Origin: CAZCGA01 sp964498075
GTDB taxonomy: Bacteria > Desulfobacterota > Binatia > HRBIN30
Assembly (NCBI GenBank): GCA_964498075.1
Contig: CAZCGA010000102.1
Location: forward strand, 1 to 24,460
Reading direction: 5' to 3'
Length of the DNA stretch: 24,460 bases
Shown here: one piece after another, positions 1-7,286 of the stretch
Position numbering within the stretch: the first letter of the stretch is position 1
How the letters are laid out: each line of letters begins with the position of its first letter
Notes under the pieces: generated by a model
What the model was told of the DNA's origin: nothing
Database searches by the model: none
Seen by the model: only the letters and a program-made list of their open reading frames with translations
Position numbers and translations under genes: made by a program

Positions 1-41
1 CGCATGACCACCGCCAACTTCTGCGCGCCGCGCACAGACTT

Positions 42-506
42 TTGGTGATAGTAGTACAGAACGTGTACCTCTCGGACGAGAGGCATTGCCTGCTCCGAAA
101 GGTCACGCCGGACGGGCTCATTCACACGGTGGCCGGAGGCGGTGGCATTCCGCTCTCACAGGTCGACGCGCCCTGCCTGTTCGGCGGCGATGGGGGTCCG
201 GCCAGGCAAGCGTATCTGGAACGCGGTCTCTCCGTAGCCATCGGACGTGCTGGCGATCTCATAGTCGGTGGGGAGGAGCACATCCGCCGCATCGACGCGG
301 CCGGAATCATCGACACGATTGCCGGTGGCGGCGCCGACAAGTGTCTGGACAGGGGGACGTGCTGCCCGGGTGATGGCGCACCCGCGGTGGGCACAACCCT
401 GCGTGCGCCGATACCCATCTCGGTGGGTACAGACGGCAGCGTCTACTTCATTGACGGCATAGGGCCGTGCCCCAAGGTACGCGTCCTGCGGCCTGTGCGG
501 CAATGA
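42..506 (+). CDS. NHL-repeat protein, C-terminal part (5' end damaged or outside window)
   Basis: This is the C-terminal portion of an NHL-repeat (beta-propeller) protein. The translation shows the usual pattern of N-V-Y-L-S-D, R-K-V-x-P-D-G and a T-V-A-G-G-G turn, then G-D-G-G-P-A and a second blade with R-R-I-D-A-A-G-I-I-D-T-I-A-G-G-G, ending in R-V-L-R-P. The TTG at 42 is only the first usable start codon and is probably not the real start. The 5' continuation of the repeat (T-A-N-F-C-A-P-R-T-D) is found in frame 1 at 4-39, which stops at TGA 46-48, so a one-base shift near 40-60 is likely. The stop overlaps the start of the next NHL gene (ATGA at 503-506), and both proteins end in R-V-L-R-P, suggesting tandem duplication and translational coupling. 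NHL propellers usually bind protein or other ligands; the ligand here is unknown. Confidence 0.7.
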   Translation: MVIVVQNVYLSDERHCLLRKVTPDGLIHTVAGGGGIPLSQVDAPCLFGGDGGPARQAYLERGLSVAIGRAGDLIVGGEEHIRRIDAAGIIDTIAGGGADKCLDRGTCCPGDGAPAVGTTLRAPIPISVGTDGSVYFIDGIGPCPKVRVLRPVRQ

Positions 507-1681
507 GCACACCTCGACATCTCCGTGCCGGCATGCGCGCCGCATCGATCGTTGGCGCGGTGTGCCTGGCTGCCTGTGGTGGCGAGACGAGCACCAGTGT
601 CGGTCCACCGCCGCCCGGCTACACGATCGAAACGGCCGCCGGCACCGGTGTGTCGGGCACGGCCCCGCAAGGCACGCTGGCAACCGAAGCGCCGTTGCAC
701 GGTCCGACGACGGCTGCCGTCGACGTGTTTGGTCGCGTGTACATCGGGGATGGCGAGCGCGTGAGTGTGGTGCAGGACGGCCGGCTCTATACGTTAGGCC
801 CGACCCAGAAAGCCGGCGCCGTTCAAGACGTGTCGGTCTCGCCGGCGCGCATATTCATTGAAGTGCCGGGGAATCCACTCGGTCACATTGTCTTCGTGAG
901 CACCGATGCCGACATCTTCTTCTACGCCGCCTATGCCGGAGGAGTGCTATTTGGTGGCACATATCCCACGCCGCTGCGCGGCTTCGTTGGTGCCGTCAGC
1001 GACGTGTCGGTGCGGATCGGCAACGGCGCTGGCGGACAGATCCTCGGCCCTTCTCCTGAAGGGCCGTACATTCCCGACATTGTGTTCGCCGGTCGCACGG
1101 GCGCCACGGGGGGCAATGCGGAGCCGTGCAACCTCAACGACGGTGGTGGAGCGCCTCTGGCGTGCTTGAAGACTGCCGGTCCACTGCTGGTCGATGAGCG
1201 GCCGGTCACGATCCCGACGCCCATACCGTTCGGACAAGGCCATGCCCTAGCGACCTACTTCTGCGATACGGGCAACCATCGAGTCCGGCACATTACCTGG
1301 AGCGGAATCATCACCACGGTTGCGGGTGGCGCCGGCACGGAAACCCCTGGTGACGGCGTCCGTGGGTTCTCTGGCGACGGCGGGCCCGCCACGTTCGCCC
1401 GCTTGAATCAGCCGCGCGGCGTCGCCCTCGACGATGCCGGGAACCTGTACATCTCCGACGCGGGCAATCTCCGCATTCGGCGCGTCGACACGAGTGGCAC
1501 GATCGCCACGATCGCGGGCAGCGGTGCCGCGGGCGCGAGTGGTGACGGCGGTCCGGCGCTCGGCGCGACGTTCTGCGGGCTGGGCGGACTCGCCGTCGAT
1601 CCGCAGGGCAACGTGTATGTCGCGGACACCTGCAACTTCAAGATTCGGGTTCTACGTCCTACGCAGGCCACCATTGAATGA
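503..1681 (+). CDS. NHL-repeat lipoprotein
   Basis: This 392-residue protein is probably an exported lipoprotein with a beta-propeller fold. The ATG at 503 was chosen because it gives a basic N-terminus, a hydrophobic stretch and a lipobox L-A-A-C with Cys25. A longer frame starting at GTG 467 would bury this signal, and ATG 533 is a shorter alternative. There is no clear ribosome binding site; the ATGA overlap with the upstream gene suggests coupled translation. NHL-like units appear near residues 45-90 and most clearly from about 250 to the end, with D-T-G-N-H-R-V-R, G-D-G-G-P-A, N-L-Y-I-S-D-A-G-N-L-R-I-R-R and N-V-Y-V-A-D-T-C-N-F-K-I-R-V-L-R-P. The middle (about 100-240) is poorly recognisable. 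The role is likely envelope-associated binding; no catalytic motif is visible. Confidence 0.85.
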   Translation: MSTPRHLRAGMRAASIVGAVCLAACGGETSTSVGPPPPGYTIETAAGTGVSGTAPQGTLATEAPLHGPTTAAVDVFGRVYIGDGERVSVVQDGRLYTLGPTQKAGAVQDVSVSPARIFIEVPGNPLGHIVFVSTDADIFFYAAYAGGVLFGGTYPTPLRGFVGAVSDVSVRIGNGAGGQILGPSPEGPYIPDIVFAGRTGATGGNAEPCNLNDGGGAPLACLKTAGPLLVDERPVTIPTPIPFGQGHALATYFCDTGNHRVRHITWSGIITTVAGGAGTETPGDGVRGFSGDGGPATFARLNQPRGVALDDAGNLYISDAGNLRIRRVDTSGTIATIAGSGAAGASGDGGPALGATFCGLGGLAVDPQGNVYVADTCNFKIRVLRPTQATIE

Positions 1682-1705
1682 GCCACACAACCCAAGGAGG
1701 GAGCT

Positions 1706-2161
1706 ATGAAAGGTAGATCATTGCGCATCGGCCTTCTCGCACTAGCAGGCGCGGCTGCGCTGCTGGCACCCACGGTTGCTCGCGCGACCGACCCACCGAT
1801 CGAATACCGCGCCGTAGGCACGTGGCAGAGCTCAGCCAGCGGCGCAAAACCCGGGACGTGGAAAGCAATCCTTTTCAAGTCTGCCGCCGGGGACGCGCTG
1901 GGTGGAACCATTTCGATCGATGGGGCCGCGGCTATCAGTGATGCCACGGTGCAGGGCTCGATGACTGACAGCAGTATCAGCTTCGGGGTGGTTCAAGGTG
2001 ACACGACATGGGCCACCTTCACGGGCGCAGCGAGCGGATCAGGGATGAGCGGCACGTATACGTTCAGTGCGTTCAACGACACCGGTACCTGGAGCGGAAC
2101 CCTGACCCAGGTCCCGTCTCAGACCTCCGGCACGGTGTCGGACATCACTGCGTCGCAGTAG
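1706..2161 (+). CDS. small secreted protein, unknown function
   Basis: The protein has 151 residues. A strong ribosome binding site (AAGGAGGG, 1694-1701) precedes the ATG. The first 27 residues form a Sec signal peptide (basic M-K-G-R, a Leu/Ala-rich core, likely cleavage after A-R-A). The mature part is rich in Gly, Ser and Thr and alternates short hydrophobic and polar stretches, with two G-T-W turns and a final G-T-W-S-G-T-L. This is typical of an all-beta, possibly lipocalin-like or adhesin-like fold. I do not recognise a named family. It follows the NHL lipoprotein by 24 bases and may be its co-transcribed partner in the envelope. Confidence 0.8.
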   Translation: MKGRSLRIGLLALAGAAALLAPTVARATDPPIEYRAVGTWQSSASGAKPGTWKAILFKSAAGDALGGTISIDGAAAISDATVQGSMTDSSISFGVVQGDTTWATFTGAASGSGMSGTYTFSAFNDTGTWSGTLTQVPSQTSGTVSDITASQ

Positions 2162-2203
2162 CGCAGTGGGGACGGCAGGGACCGCCGGTCGCTACGTCCG
2201 GGC

Positions 2204-2249
2204 GAGGCCACACTGAGAGGGGTGGCCTCCCGGGCGAACGGATTCTCAG
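2204..2249 (+). promoter_or_regulatory. structured leader: hairpin with a possible pseudoknot
   Basis: GAGGCCAC (2204-2211) and GTGGCCTC (2222-2229) form a perfect 8-bp stem with a 10-base loop. The loop contains CTGAGA (2213-2218), which is exactly complementary to TCTCAG at 2244-2249, so an H-type pseudoknot or a switch between two pairings is possible. There is no T-tract, so it is not a standard intrinsic terminator. It lies in the 131-base gap between the small secreted protein and the hydrolase. A regulatory role is inference. Confidence 0.3.
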
Positions 2250-2292
2250 GCGCAAGGGCGAGAGTTCCCGGGATGTACGTCCGTTCGGATGG

Positions 2293-3846
2293 ATGGTGAA
2301 GACGCTTCGCTTGAAGACGGTTGTAACGCACCGCCGGTTGCTTCCAGCGGCAGTGCTCATGCTCTCGGCGGCATTCGTCGCTCTTGCGTACTGCGCTTCG
2401 CACCGAGGGTTTCGGTCGGGGTATGAGCGGGCGGTGCGTCGTGTGCCAATCCACGATTTCCTGCGAACGTCATCCGCCGCAACGAGCCAGCCGTCGTCGG
2501 TGGCGGTCATCGAATACGCACCCTTGGCACCCGGGAGTAAGCTTCCGGCGGTCATCCTCCTCCATGGCTATATGGCGGACGCCGCCATGTTTGACCGCCT
2601 CTACGCCGAAGAGCTGGTGCGTCGCGGCATGCTCGTGCTGATTGTCCAACACCTGACGGACCAGCCAGTGTTCCCTGCTGATGGACCGGATGCCAGCCGC
2701 CTGTTTCAGAACAATGCTGCGGTACTTTCCGTCCTGCGGCACCTGGAGGACGACCCTCGAGTGAATCGAGACCGCATCGCGCTCTTGGGGCATAGCTATG
2801 GTGCGGCGTTGGCGATTGAAGCCGCGTGCGCCGATTGGAGCGTGGTGGCGACGGTGGCCTTGAGCAGCTCATTGCAGCCGTATGAGTACGTGAATCACGT
2901 CTGCCCGCGTAACCTGTTGCTTCTGCGGGGCTCGGAGGACCGTTTCATCGGTGACTACCAGCAGCGGATTCTGTTGGCCAAGGCGACGCGCGGCCTGGGC
3001 GATGCATTTGGGCGCCTATACGGCGATGTCGGAGTAGGAAGCGCCCGTCTCCTCCTGCGGATTCAAGGCGCTGGCCATCTCAGCATCCTCGCAGACCAAA
3101 GCGTTCGAGAAGAAGCAACTCATTGGCTGGAGACCGCGTTGGTCCCTGGGCGCGCAGCCGATCCCGATACGGCGATTTCCATTCGGGTGGCTCGCCTTCG
3201 GGGTAGCGGCCACGGTGGTGTCGGCGGAAAGCGCCGTCGCGCTCATCTGGTCGAGGAAGGATGCACCACGTTCGCAAAGCAGCCACGGGGTTGCCGGGCC
3301 GTCGGGCTCAACCGACTCCAGTACGCGGCCGGGACCTCCTTTTGGGCGGATGGGGTTCTCTGTTCTCGCCATCGCGGCCGTGCCATGTATCGCGATGCGA
3401 GTCGGCCCCACGGTTCTCAGCTATGCCGCAGAGGCGGCGCCTACGTCGTTCGTCGGCGGAGAAGTATTCCTGGGGTCCCTTCTCGTGGCCGCCATCGCCG
3501 CGGCACCGGCGCTCGGACTCTGGTCTCGCACTCCGCGGAGACGGCGAGCCGCCCTCACATTGAGGGCGCTGGTGAGCTTTGTTGTGCGTATGTCGGTTCT
3601 GTACGCCTGTTTGCGAGCCCTGCTGGCCGGATACTACGATCCGACACCGACGTGGGCACACGTACGTGCAGCCGCCATCTATGCGCCGCTCTCGTTTGTT
3701 ATTCTCGGTTTGCTGGCAATTGCCGGCGGTTCCCTGCAGTCCGGTTGGCGCTGGTTGCCAGCCGTTGCCGCTTGGCGCCTCCCCCGGGTGGCGATATCAG
3801 TCGGGCTTGCCGCCTTCATGTACGTGAATGCAGGCCAATACAATAA
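2293..3846 (+). CDS. membrane-anchored alpha/beta hydrolase; frame probably shifted after about 3150
   Basis: From ATG 2293 the protein has a basic start and one membrane segment (about residues 15-35), then an alpha/beta hydrolase domain to about residue 285. The fold signature is complete: oxyanion-hole L-L-H-G-Y, nucleophile elbow G-H-S-Y-G-A with Ser168, acid Asp216 in G-S-E-D-R-F, and His262 in G-A-G-H-L-S. The family contains esterases, lipases and dienelactone-hydrolase-like enzymes; the substrate cannot be read here. The frame stays open to 3846, but after about 3150 the translation becomes Arg/Gly-rich and unlike protein. At the same point a different frame begins to encode membrane helices. 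I therefore think the real product continues into the frame ending at 4009, making one hydrolase-plus-membrane-domain protein broken by an indel. The frame also extends upstream to 2008 over the previous gene, which is not meaningful. Confidence 0.7.
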   Translation: MVKTLRLKTVVTHRRLLPAAVLMLSAAFVALAYCASHRGFRSGYERAVRRVPIHDFLRTSSAATSQPSSVAVIEYAPLAPGSKLPAVILLHGYMADAAMFDRLYAEELVRRGMLVLIVQHLTDQPVFPADGPDASRLFQNNAAVLSVLRHLEDDPRVNRDRIALLGHSYGAALAIEAACADWSVVATVALSSSLQPYEYVNHVCPRNLLLLRGSEDRFIGDYQQRILLAKATRGLGDAFGRLYGDVGVGSARLLLRIQGAGHLSILADQSVREEATHWLETALVPGRAADPDTAISIRVARLRGSGHGGVGGKRRRAHLVEEGCTTFAKQPRGCRAVGLNRLQYAAGTSFWADGVLCSRHRGRAMYRDASRPHGSQLCRRGGAYVVRRRRSIPGVPSRGRHRRGTGARTLVSHSAETASRPHIEGAGELCCAYVGSVRLFASPAGRILRSDTDVGTRTCSRHLCAALVCYSRFAGNCRRFPAVRLALVASRCRLAPPPGGDISRACRLHVRECRPIQ

Positions 3847-4009
3847 TTTCGCATCGCCCAGCATCATGGTAGTTCCATTCGGTGCGGCTGTCGTTGCATC
3901 GATCGTGATGCTCCTCAGCGGTCCCGAGGACGAGCCGCCCTTGAGTCGCGCGTTGTTTGGAGCTGGGTTTGCGACGTGGGTGCTTTCGCTGGTGTTCCCG
4001 CTGCGCTGA
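3215..4009 (+). CDS. polytopic membrane domain, probable C-terminal part of the hydrolase gene
   Basis: The GTG at 3215 is the first ordinary start codon in this frame, but the protein-like sequence begins earlier: bases 3176-3214 already encode hydrophobic residues (F-P-F-G-W-L-A-F-G-V-A-A-T) that run into the first helix. The frame is open from 3038. The product shows about seven hydrophobic segments, including V-L-A-I-A-A-V-P, L-L-V-A-A-I-A-A-A-P-A-L and S-F-V-I-L-G-L-L-A-I-A, and ends in V-L-S-L-V-F-P-L-R. No ribosome binding site of quality lies before 3215. Joining it to the upstream hydrolase needs only a +1 shift between about 3145 and 3182. The alternative is a separate, overlapping membrane-protein gene. 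No family name is recognised. Confidence 0.6.
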   Translation: MVSAESAVALIWSRKDAPRSQSSHGVAGPSGSTDSSTRPGPPFGRMGFSVLAIAAVPCIAMRVGPTVLSYAAEAAPTSFVGGEVFLGSLLVAAIAAAPALGLWSRTPRRRRAALTLRALVSFVVRMSVLYACLRALLAGYYDPTPTWAHVRAAAIYAPLSFVILGLLAIAGGSLQSGWRWLPAVAAWRLPRVAISVGLAAFMYVNAGQYNNFASPSIMVVPFGAAVVASIVMLLSGPEDEPPLSRALFGAGFATWVLSLVFPLR

Positions 4010-4315
4010 AGGCTCAGTGTCCGAGGGACCGAATACACAGGGGCGGGACCCATGCGTCGAATGGGAACGCCACGGCGGGCGCGGTGTTCACCTCATCCAC
4101 GAATCCGCCATGATGGCCGTCGTCTGGAAGCCAAACCGGGAGGTCTCGACTGCGCTGACACTTCCGCAGTCATCCACCGGTCACGTCGCTTCTGTGCGGC
4201 CGCCTTGCATTGAGCAAACGACTTCGTCGTCGGAATTGAGTTGCGCGAGCGGCTCGAGCAGCGCATATGGAAGCGAGACGCGCGGGCGATGCGCGTAGCG
4301 AAGGAGGGTGGCATC
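4010..4315. other. intergenic stretch without recognised features
   Basis: These 306 bases separate the hydrolase/membrane gene from the small coiled-coil gene. Short frames exist on both strands, but their translations are Arg/Ser-rich shadow sequence. I see no convincing promoter, terminator or repeat. Confidence 0.5.
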
Positions 4316-4561
4316 GTGGCGGACGAGGATATGAAAAAGGAGCTGGAACGATTGCGGGCGGAAAACGAGGCGCTGAAGGCGCCCCGCAAGGCGGGTGCGC
4401 TCTCGTTCCGTGTCTCCGAAAAGGGTGCGGTGTCGGTGTACGGGCTCGGCCGCTTTCCGGTGACGCTCTATCAGGAACAGTGGGACAAGCTGCTGAACGC
4501 GGTCGGTGAGCTACGCGCGTTCATCGACGCGAATCGCGCCCACCTCAAAAAGAAAGAGTAA
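4316..4561 (+). CDS. small conserved coiled-coil protein, unknown function
   Basis: The protein has 81 residues. The start is GTG 4316, preceded by AAGGAGG at 4301-4307 with 8-base spacing; this beats the longer frame from 4241, which has no such site. Residues 5-23 form a charged heptad-like helix (M-K-K-E-L-E-R-L-R-A-E-N-E-A-L-K). A compact segment follows, F-R-V-S-E-K-G-A-V-S-V-Y-G-L-G-R-F-P-V-T, and then a helical end, Q-W-D-K-L-L, with a Lys-rich tail. From memory, similar small proteins with the V-S-E-K-G-A-V-S-V-Y-G-L-G-R-F-P motif recur in several phyla, without a known function. There is no signal peptide, so it is likely cytoplasmic. It converges with the Cys-rich protein gene. Confidence 0.8.
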   Translation: MADEDMKKELERLRAENEALKAPRKAGALSFRVSEKGAVSVYGLGRFPVTLYQEQWDKLLNAVGELRAFIDANRAHLKKKE

Positions 4562-4597
4562 GCACCGGCCGTGGCCGAGACCGGCGCGGCATTCTGG

Positions 4598-5956
4598 CTA
4601 CGGTTTGCAAACCAGTGTGAGCGAGTCCGTATCGGTTGGGGACTGTCCCGCGGGAGCGCTCTCCGACCGCACCCGTAGCCGCAGGCGCTTCTTGCCCGCC
4701 CGCCCGTTTCGCCGCAACGGCACCTTGATCTCGGTGAACGCCGTGCAGCGGTTGGCGGTCGCCAGCGACGGCGCGAAGACCACATAGCGGCGACACACGC
4801 CGTCCCCCGGAAGAACGTCGCAGTCGCTGTTCTTGGCGCAGAAGAGCCCGCGGGTGGGACTGCCGCTGGCGCACGCACCCTGAACCCGGCCCCCAACACC
4901 CACGAGCGCCTCTTCCAACGCAGTGCGGTTATCGGCGTCGATGGCGTGTCGCGGCGCCATGCCGGGTTGGAGCAGTTGGACCAGCGATGCGTCGGTCGGA
5001 GTGCATGGGAGGGCAGGGTCGACGAGGTTGAAGCACAGGGCGAGGTGAAAGGTGCACTGGTTGTCGCCGGTGGCCGCGCCGAAATCACACGACGGGTCGT
5101 CATCGGTGCACTTGAGTCGGTTGACGGGAATGCCTTGCGCGTTCTGCGGCGGGTTCGGAACCGTGAGCCATTCATGCGTGCAATCACTGCGCGGCGACCC
5201 GCCGCCTGGAATGAACGCCTCATTGTGGCAGCTAGCCGAGCAGCCGTCACCGTGGGTCAGGTTGCCGTCATCGCACTGCTCAACCCCAATGTGGACGAAG
5301 CCGTCGCCGCAGACGTTCAAGGTACAGTCGTTCTTGCACGCGTCGGTGTTGTCGTTGTTGCCGTCATCGCACGCCTCGTCAGCCGACCGATGACCGTTGC
5401 CGCAGTGCGGGAGGGTACACGTCGAGTCGCAGGTGTCGCCATCATCTTGATTGCCGTCGTCACACTCCTCGCCGGAATCGAGGAGACCGTTGCCGCACTG
5501 GACGGCGGTGAACTTCACCGAGAATTCGAAGCATTCGTCAAAATAAAGCGGTAGTAAAATAAAGAATCTGGAGGTCGCGCTAAAGCTCTTGCCATCGGGT
5601 GCCGTGGTGCCCGTCAAGGCCTCGGCGGGGCAAAGATCGCAGTCAGGTGGGGTGCAAGGTGGTGGCGGCGGCAGGGTAAACATACCGGCATCCGGATCGA
5701 TGAGGAACGCGCTGTACGGGCAAGGCCCATTGACGCAGCTGACCGTCATGGTGCTACCGGTCTGCACCACGTCCCACTGGTCGGTGAAAGCGAGAATGAC
5801 AATGCCTTGGGGGGACTCGCGCACCTCTGCGTGGACGAACCATCGACCGGTGAGATCAACGGTGGCCGACGCTTGGCGAGCTCCGATCGCACTGGCAATG
5901 AAGGCGACGGCAAAGAGCAACCGAGCAAAGACGATCACACGACAGCGAGCGTTCAT
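4598..5956 (-). CDS. secreted Cys-rich protein with three Myxococcus-type (DUF4215) repeats
   Basis: The protein has 452 residues. ATG 5956 was chosen because it is preceded by AAGGGAGG and gives a clean signal peptide (basic M-N-A-R-C-R, hydrophobic core, cleavage near Q-A-S-A at 28-31); the longer frame to 6043 lacks both. Residues 33-150 are a beta-rich domain with an L-T-G-R-W-F start and a Pro/Cys-rich strip at 96-109. Three tandem Cys-rich repeats follow at about 154-183, 185-214 and 216-245, each of the form C-G-(N/D)-G-x6-9-E-x-C-D-D-G-N-x5-D-x-C-x3-C, the hallmark of the Myxococcus Cys-rich repeat. The 200-residue C-terminus has scattered Cys pairs and a basic R-R-N-G-R-A-G-K-K-R-L-R-L-R segment. 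It is likely a cell-surface or extracellular protein stabilised by disulfides; its partner is unknown. Confidence 0.85.
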   Translation of the reverse strand: MNARCRVIVFARLLFAVAFIASAIGARQASATVDLTGRWFVHAEVRESPQGIVILAFTDQWDVVQTGSTMTVSCVNGPCPYSAFLIDPDAGMFTLPPPPPCTPPDCDLCPAEALTGTTAPDGKSFSATSRFFILLPLYFDECFEFSVKFTAVQCGNGLLDSGEECDDGNQDDGDTCDSTCTLPHCGNGHRSADEACDDGNNDNTDACKNDCTLNVCGDGFVHIGVEQCDDGNLTHGDGCSASCHNEAFIPGGGSPRSDCTHEWLTVPNPPQNAQGIPVNRLKCTDDDPSCDFGAATGDNQCTFHLALCFNLVDPALPCTPTDASLVQLLQPGMAPRHAIDADNRTALEEALVGVGGRVQGACASGSPTRGLFCAKNSDCDVLPGDGVCRRYVVFAPSLATANRCTAFTEIKVPLRRNGRAGKKRLRLRVRSESAPAGQSPTDTDSLTLVCKP

Positions 5957-5968
5957 TTGCGGCCTCCC

Positions 5969-6000
5969 TTCTGGGCGGACGAACCGTGGTCCGCCCAGAA
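5969..6000 (-). promoter_or_regulatory. 12-bp perfect inverted repeat abutting the ribosome binding site of the Cys-rich protein gene
   Basis: TTCTGGGCGGAC (5969-5980) and GTCCGCCCAGAA (5989-6000) are perfect reverse complements around an 8-base loop. In the minus-strand transcript the hairpin sits immediately 5' of GGGAGG and the ATG at 5956, so it could modulate translation. On the plus strand it is followed by TTT, so weak termination is also possible. The core resembles the hairpin at 19949-19973. Confidence 0.6.
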
Positions 6001-6200
6001 TTTCCCCCCGCATCGGGAAGCGGGCACGATGTCGACAGAGCACATGCTAGTCTCGCGCTTCCGACGATGTCAAGATTCGATGTTCAGGCTGCTGTCCCAA
6101 TGAGGACAGCACCACCTTCAGCGTGCTTGCCATACGCGGTCGCACGCTTGACCGGCGTACGATTTACCCGGGTGGGCACCATTGCTAAGATTCGTGATCC

Positions 6201-7226
6201 ATGGCGGAAACCGGTGTGGTGATCGACCCGCGCTATCAGGAGCACGACACGGGCGCGGGACACCCGGAGCGCCCCGAGCGCATCGCCGTCCTGCTGCCCG
6301 TGGTCGCCGCCGCCGCGAATCACCTCACGCCGGTACCCGCGCGTCCGGCGACGGGAGATGAGCTGGCACTCGTGCACGACGGCGCCTACATCGAGGAGGT
6401 CGCGGCGACGCAAGACCAGAATCCGTGGTATGCCTTCGATGCCGATACGCCGACGTCGCCGCGTTCGTACGCCACCGCCTGTCTGGCGGCGGGTGGGTTC
6501 CTGGCGCTGCTCGACGCGATCATGGGCGAGCGCGTGCAGAACGGCTTCGCCTTCGTACGGCCGCCGGGCCATCACGCCGAGCGCACGCACGCGATGGGGT
6601 TTTGCTTGTTCAACAACGTCGCCGTCGGCGCCGAGTACCTGCGCCGCCGTCACGGCTTGCGGCGCATCCTGATCGTCGACTGGGATCTGCACCACGGCAA
6701 CGGCACGCAGCACCTGTTCGAATCGGACCCGGGTGTCCTCTACGTCTCCACGCATCAGTATCCATACTATCCCGGCACCGGCGCTGTCGAAGAAGTCGGG
6801 CGCGGCGACGGCGAGGGATACACGGTGAACCTGGCATTTCCGGCCGGCTTCGGCGACGCCGAGTTCGACGCAGCGTTCACGCGCATCGTCGAGCCGATCG
6901 CGCAGCAGTACGCGCCGGAGTTCGTGCTGATCTCCGCCGGCTTCGACGCGCACCGCCGCGATCCATTGGGCAGCCTGCAAGTGACGGAAGCCGGCTTCCG
7001 CGAGATGGCGCGTACGCTGTTGGGAGTGGCGGGCGCGCATGCACGGGGCCGATGTGCGGCGGTCCTCGAAGGCGGCTACGACCTGACGGCGATCCGCACC
7101 TCGGCGGTCGAGGTGTTGGAAGAAATGCGCGGCGAGAACGTTGCGCCGCCCAGCCCGCAACCCAGCCGCGCCGGCCCGCTCCTCGATCGCATCAAGAAGG
7201 TGCAGAGCCGCTACTGGCGTCTGTAG
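6201..7226 (+). CDS. histone deacetylase-like zinc amidohydrolase (class II HDAC family)
   Basis: The protein has 341 residues, about the normal length for a bacterial HDAC/acetoin-utilization/acetylpolyamine amidohydrolase family member. Visible motifs in order are H-P-E-R-P-E-R (21-27), R-P-P-G-H-H-A with the catalytic His pair 124/125, G-F-C-L-F-N-N-V-A, D-W-D-L-H-H-G-N-G-T with zinc ligands Asp162 and His164, G-F-D-A-H with zinc ligand Asp249, and E-G-G-Y-D with Tyr293. All catalytic residues are present, so it should be an active Zn-dependent deacetylase. Whether the substrate is an acetyl-lysine protein or a small acetylated amine cannot be read. It stands alone: it diverges from the Cys-rich protein gene and converges on the PBP gene 60 bases away. 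The ATG at 6201 has no strong ribosome binding site. Confidence 0.93.
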   Translation: MAETGVVIDPRYQEHDTGAGHPERPERIAVLLPVVAAAANHLTPVPARPATGDELALVHDGAYIEEVAATQDQNPWYAFDADTPTSPRSYATACLAAGGFLALLDAIMGERVQNGFAFVRPPGHHAERTHAMGFCLFNNVAVGAEYLRRRHGLRRILIVDWDLHHGNGTQHLFESDPGVLYVSTHQYPYYPGTGAVEEVGRGDGEGYTVNLAFPAGFGDAEFDAAFTRIVEPIAQQYAPEFVLISAGFDAHRRDPLGSLQVTEAGFREMARTLLGVAGAHARGRCAAVLEGGYDLTAIRTSAVEVLEEMRGENVAPPSPQPSRAGPLLDRIKKVQSRYWRL

Positions 7227-7286
7227 CTTCGTACGGGGGAATCCACGGCACGGATCGCGAGTCCACGCGCCGGCCGTGCGCTGGCT

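Noticed and set aside
2241..2275. Glycine riboswitch aptamer
   Set aside because: Only the 3' motif (TCTCAGG...AAGG..GAGAG) resembles the class; the conserved CCGAAGG-type half and the right spacing are absent.
4946..5554. A 202-codon plus-strand frame opposite the Cys-rich protein gene
   Set aside because: It looks hydrophobic in places, but this is the complement of the Asp/Cys/Gly repeats; the minus-strand gene has the signal peptide, the repeats and the ribosome binding site.
7227..7286. Intrinsic terminator between the convergent HDAC and PBP genes
   Set aside because: Only a weak 6-bp pairing (GCACGG/CCGTGC) with a long loop and no T-tract is present.
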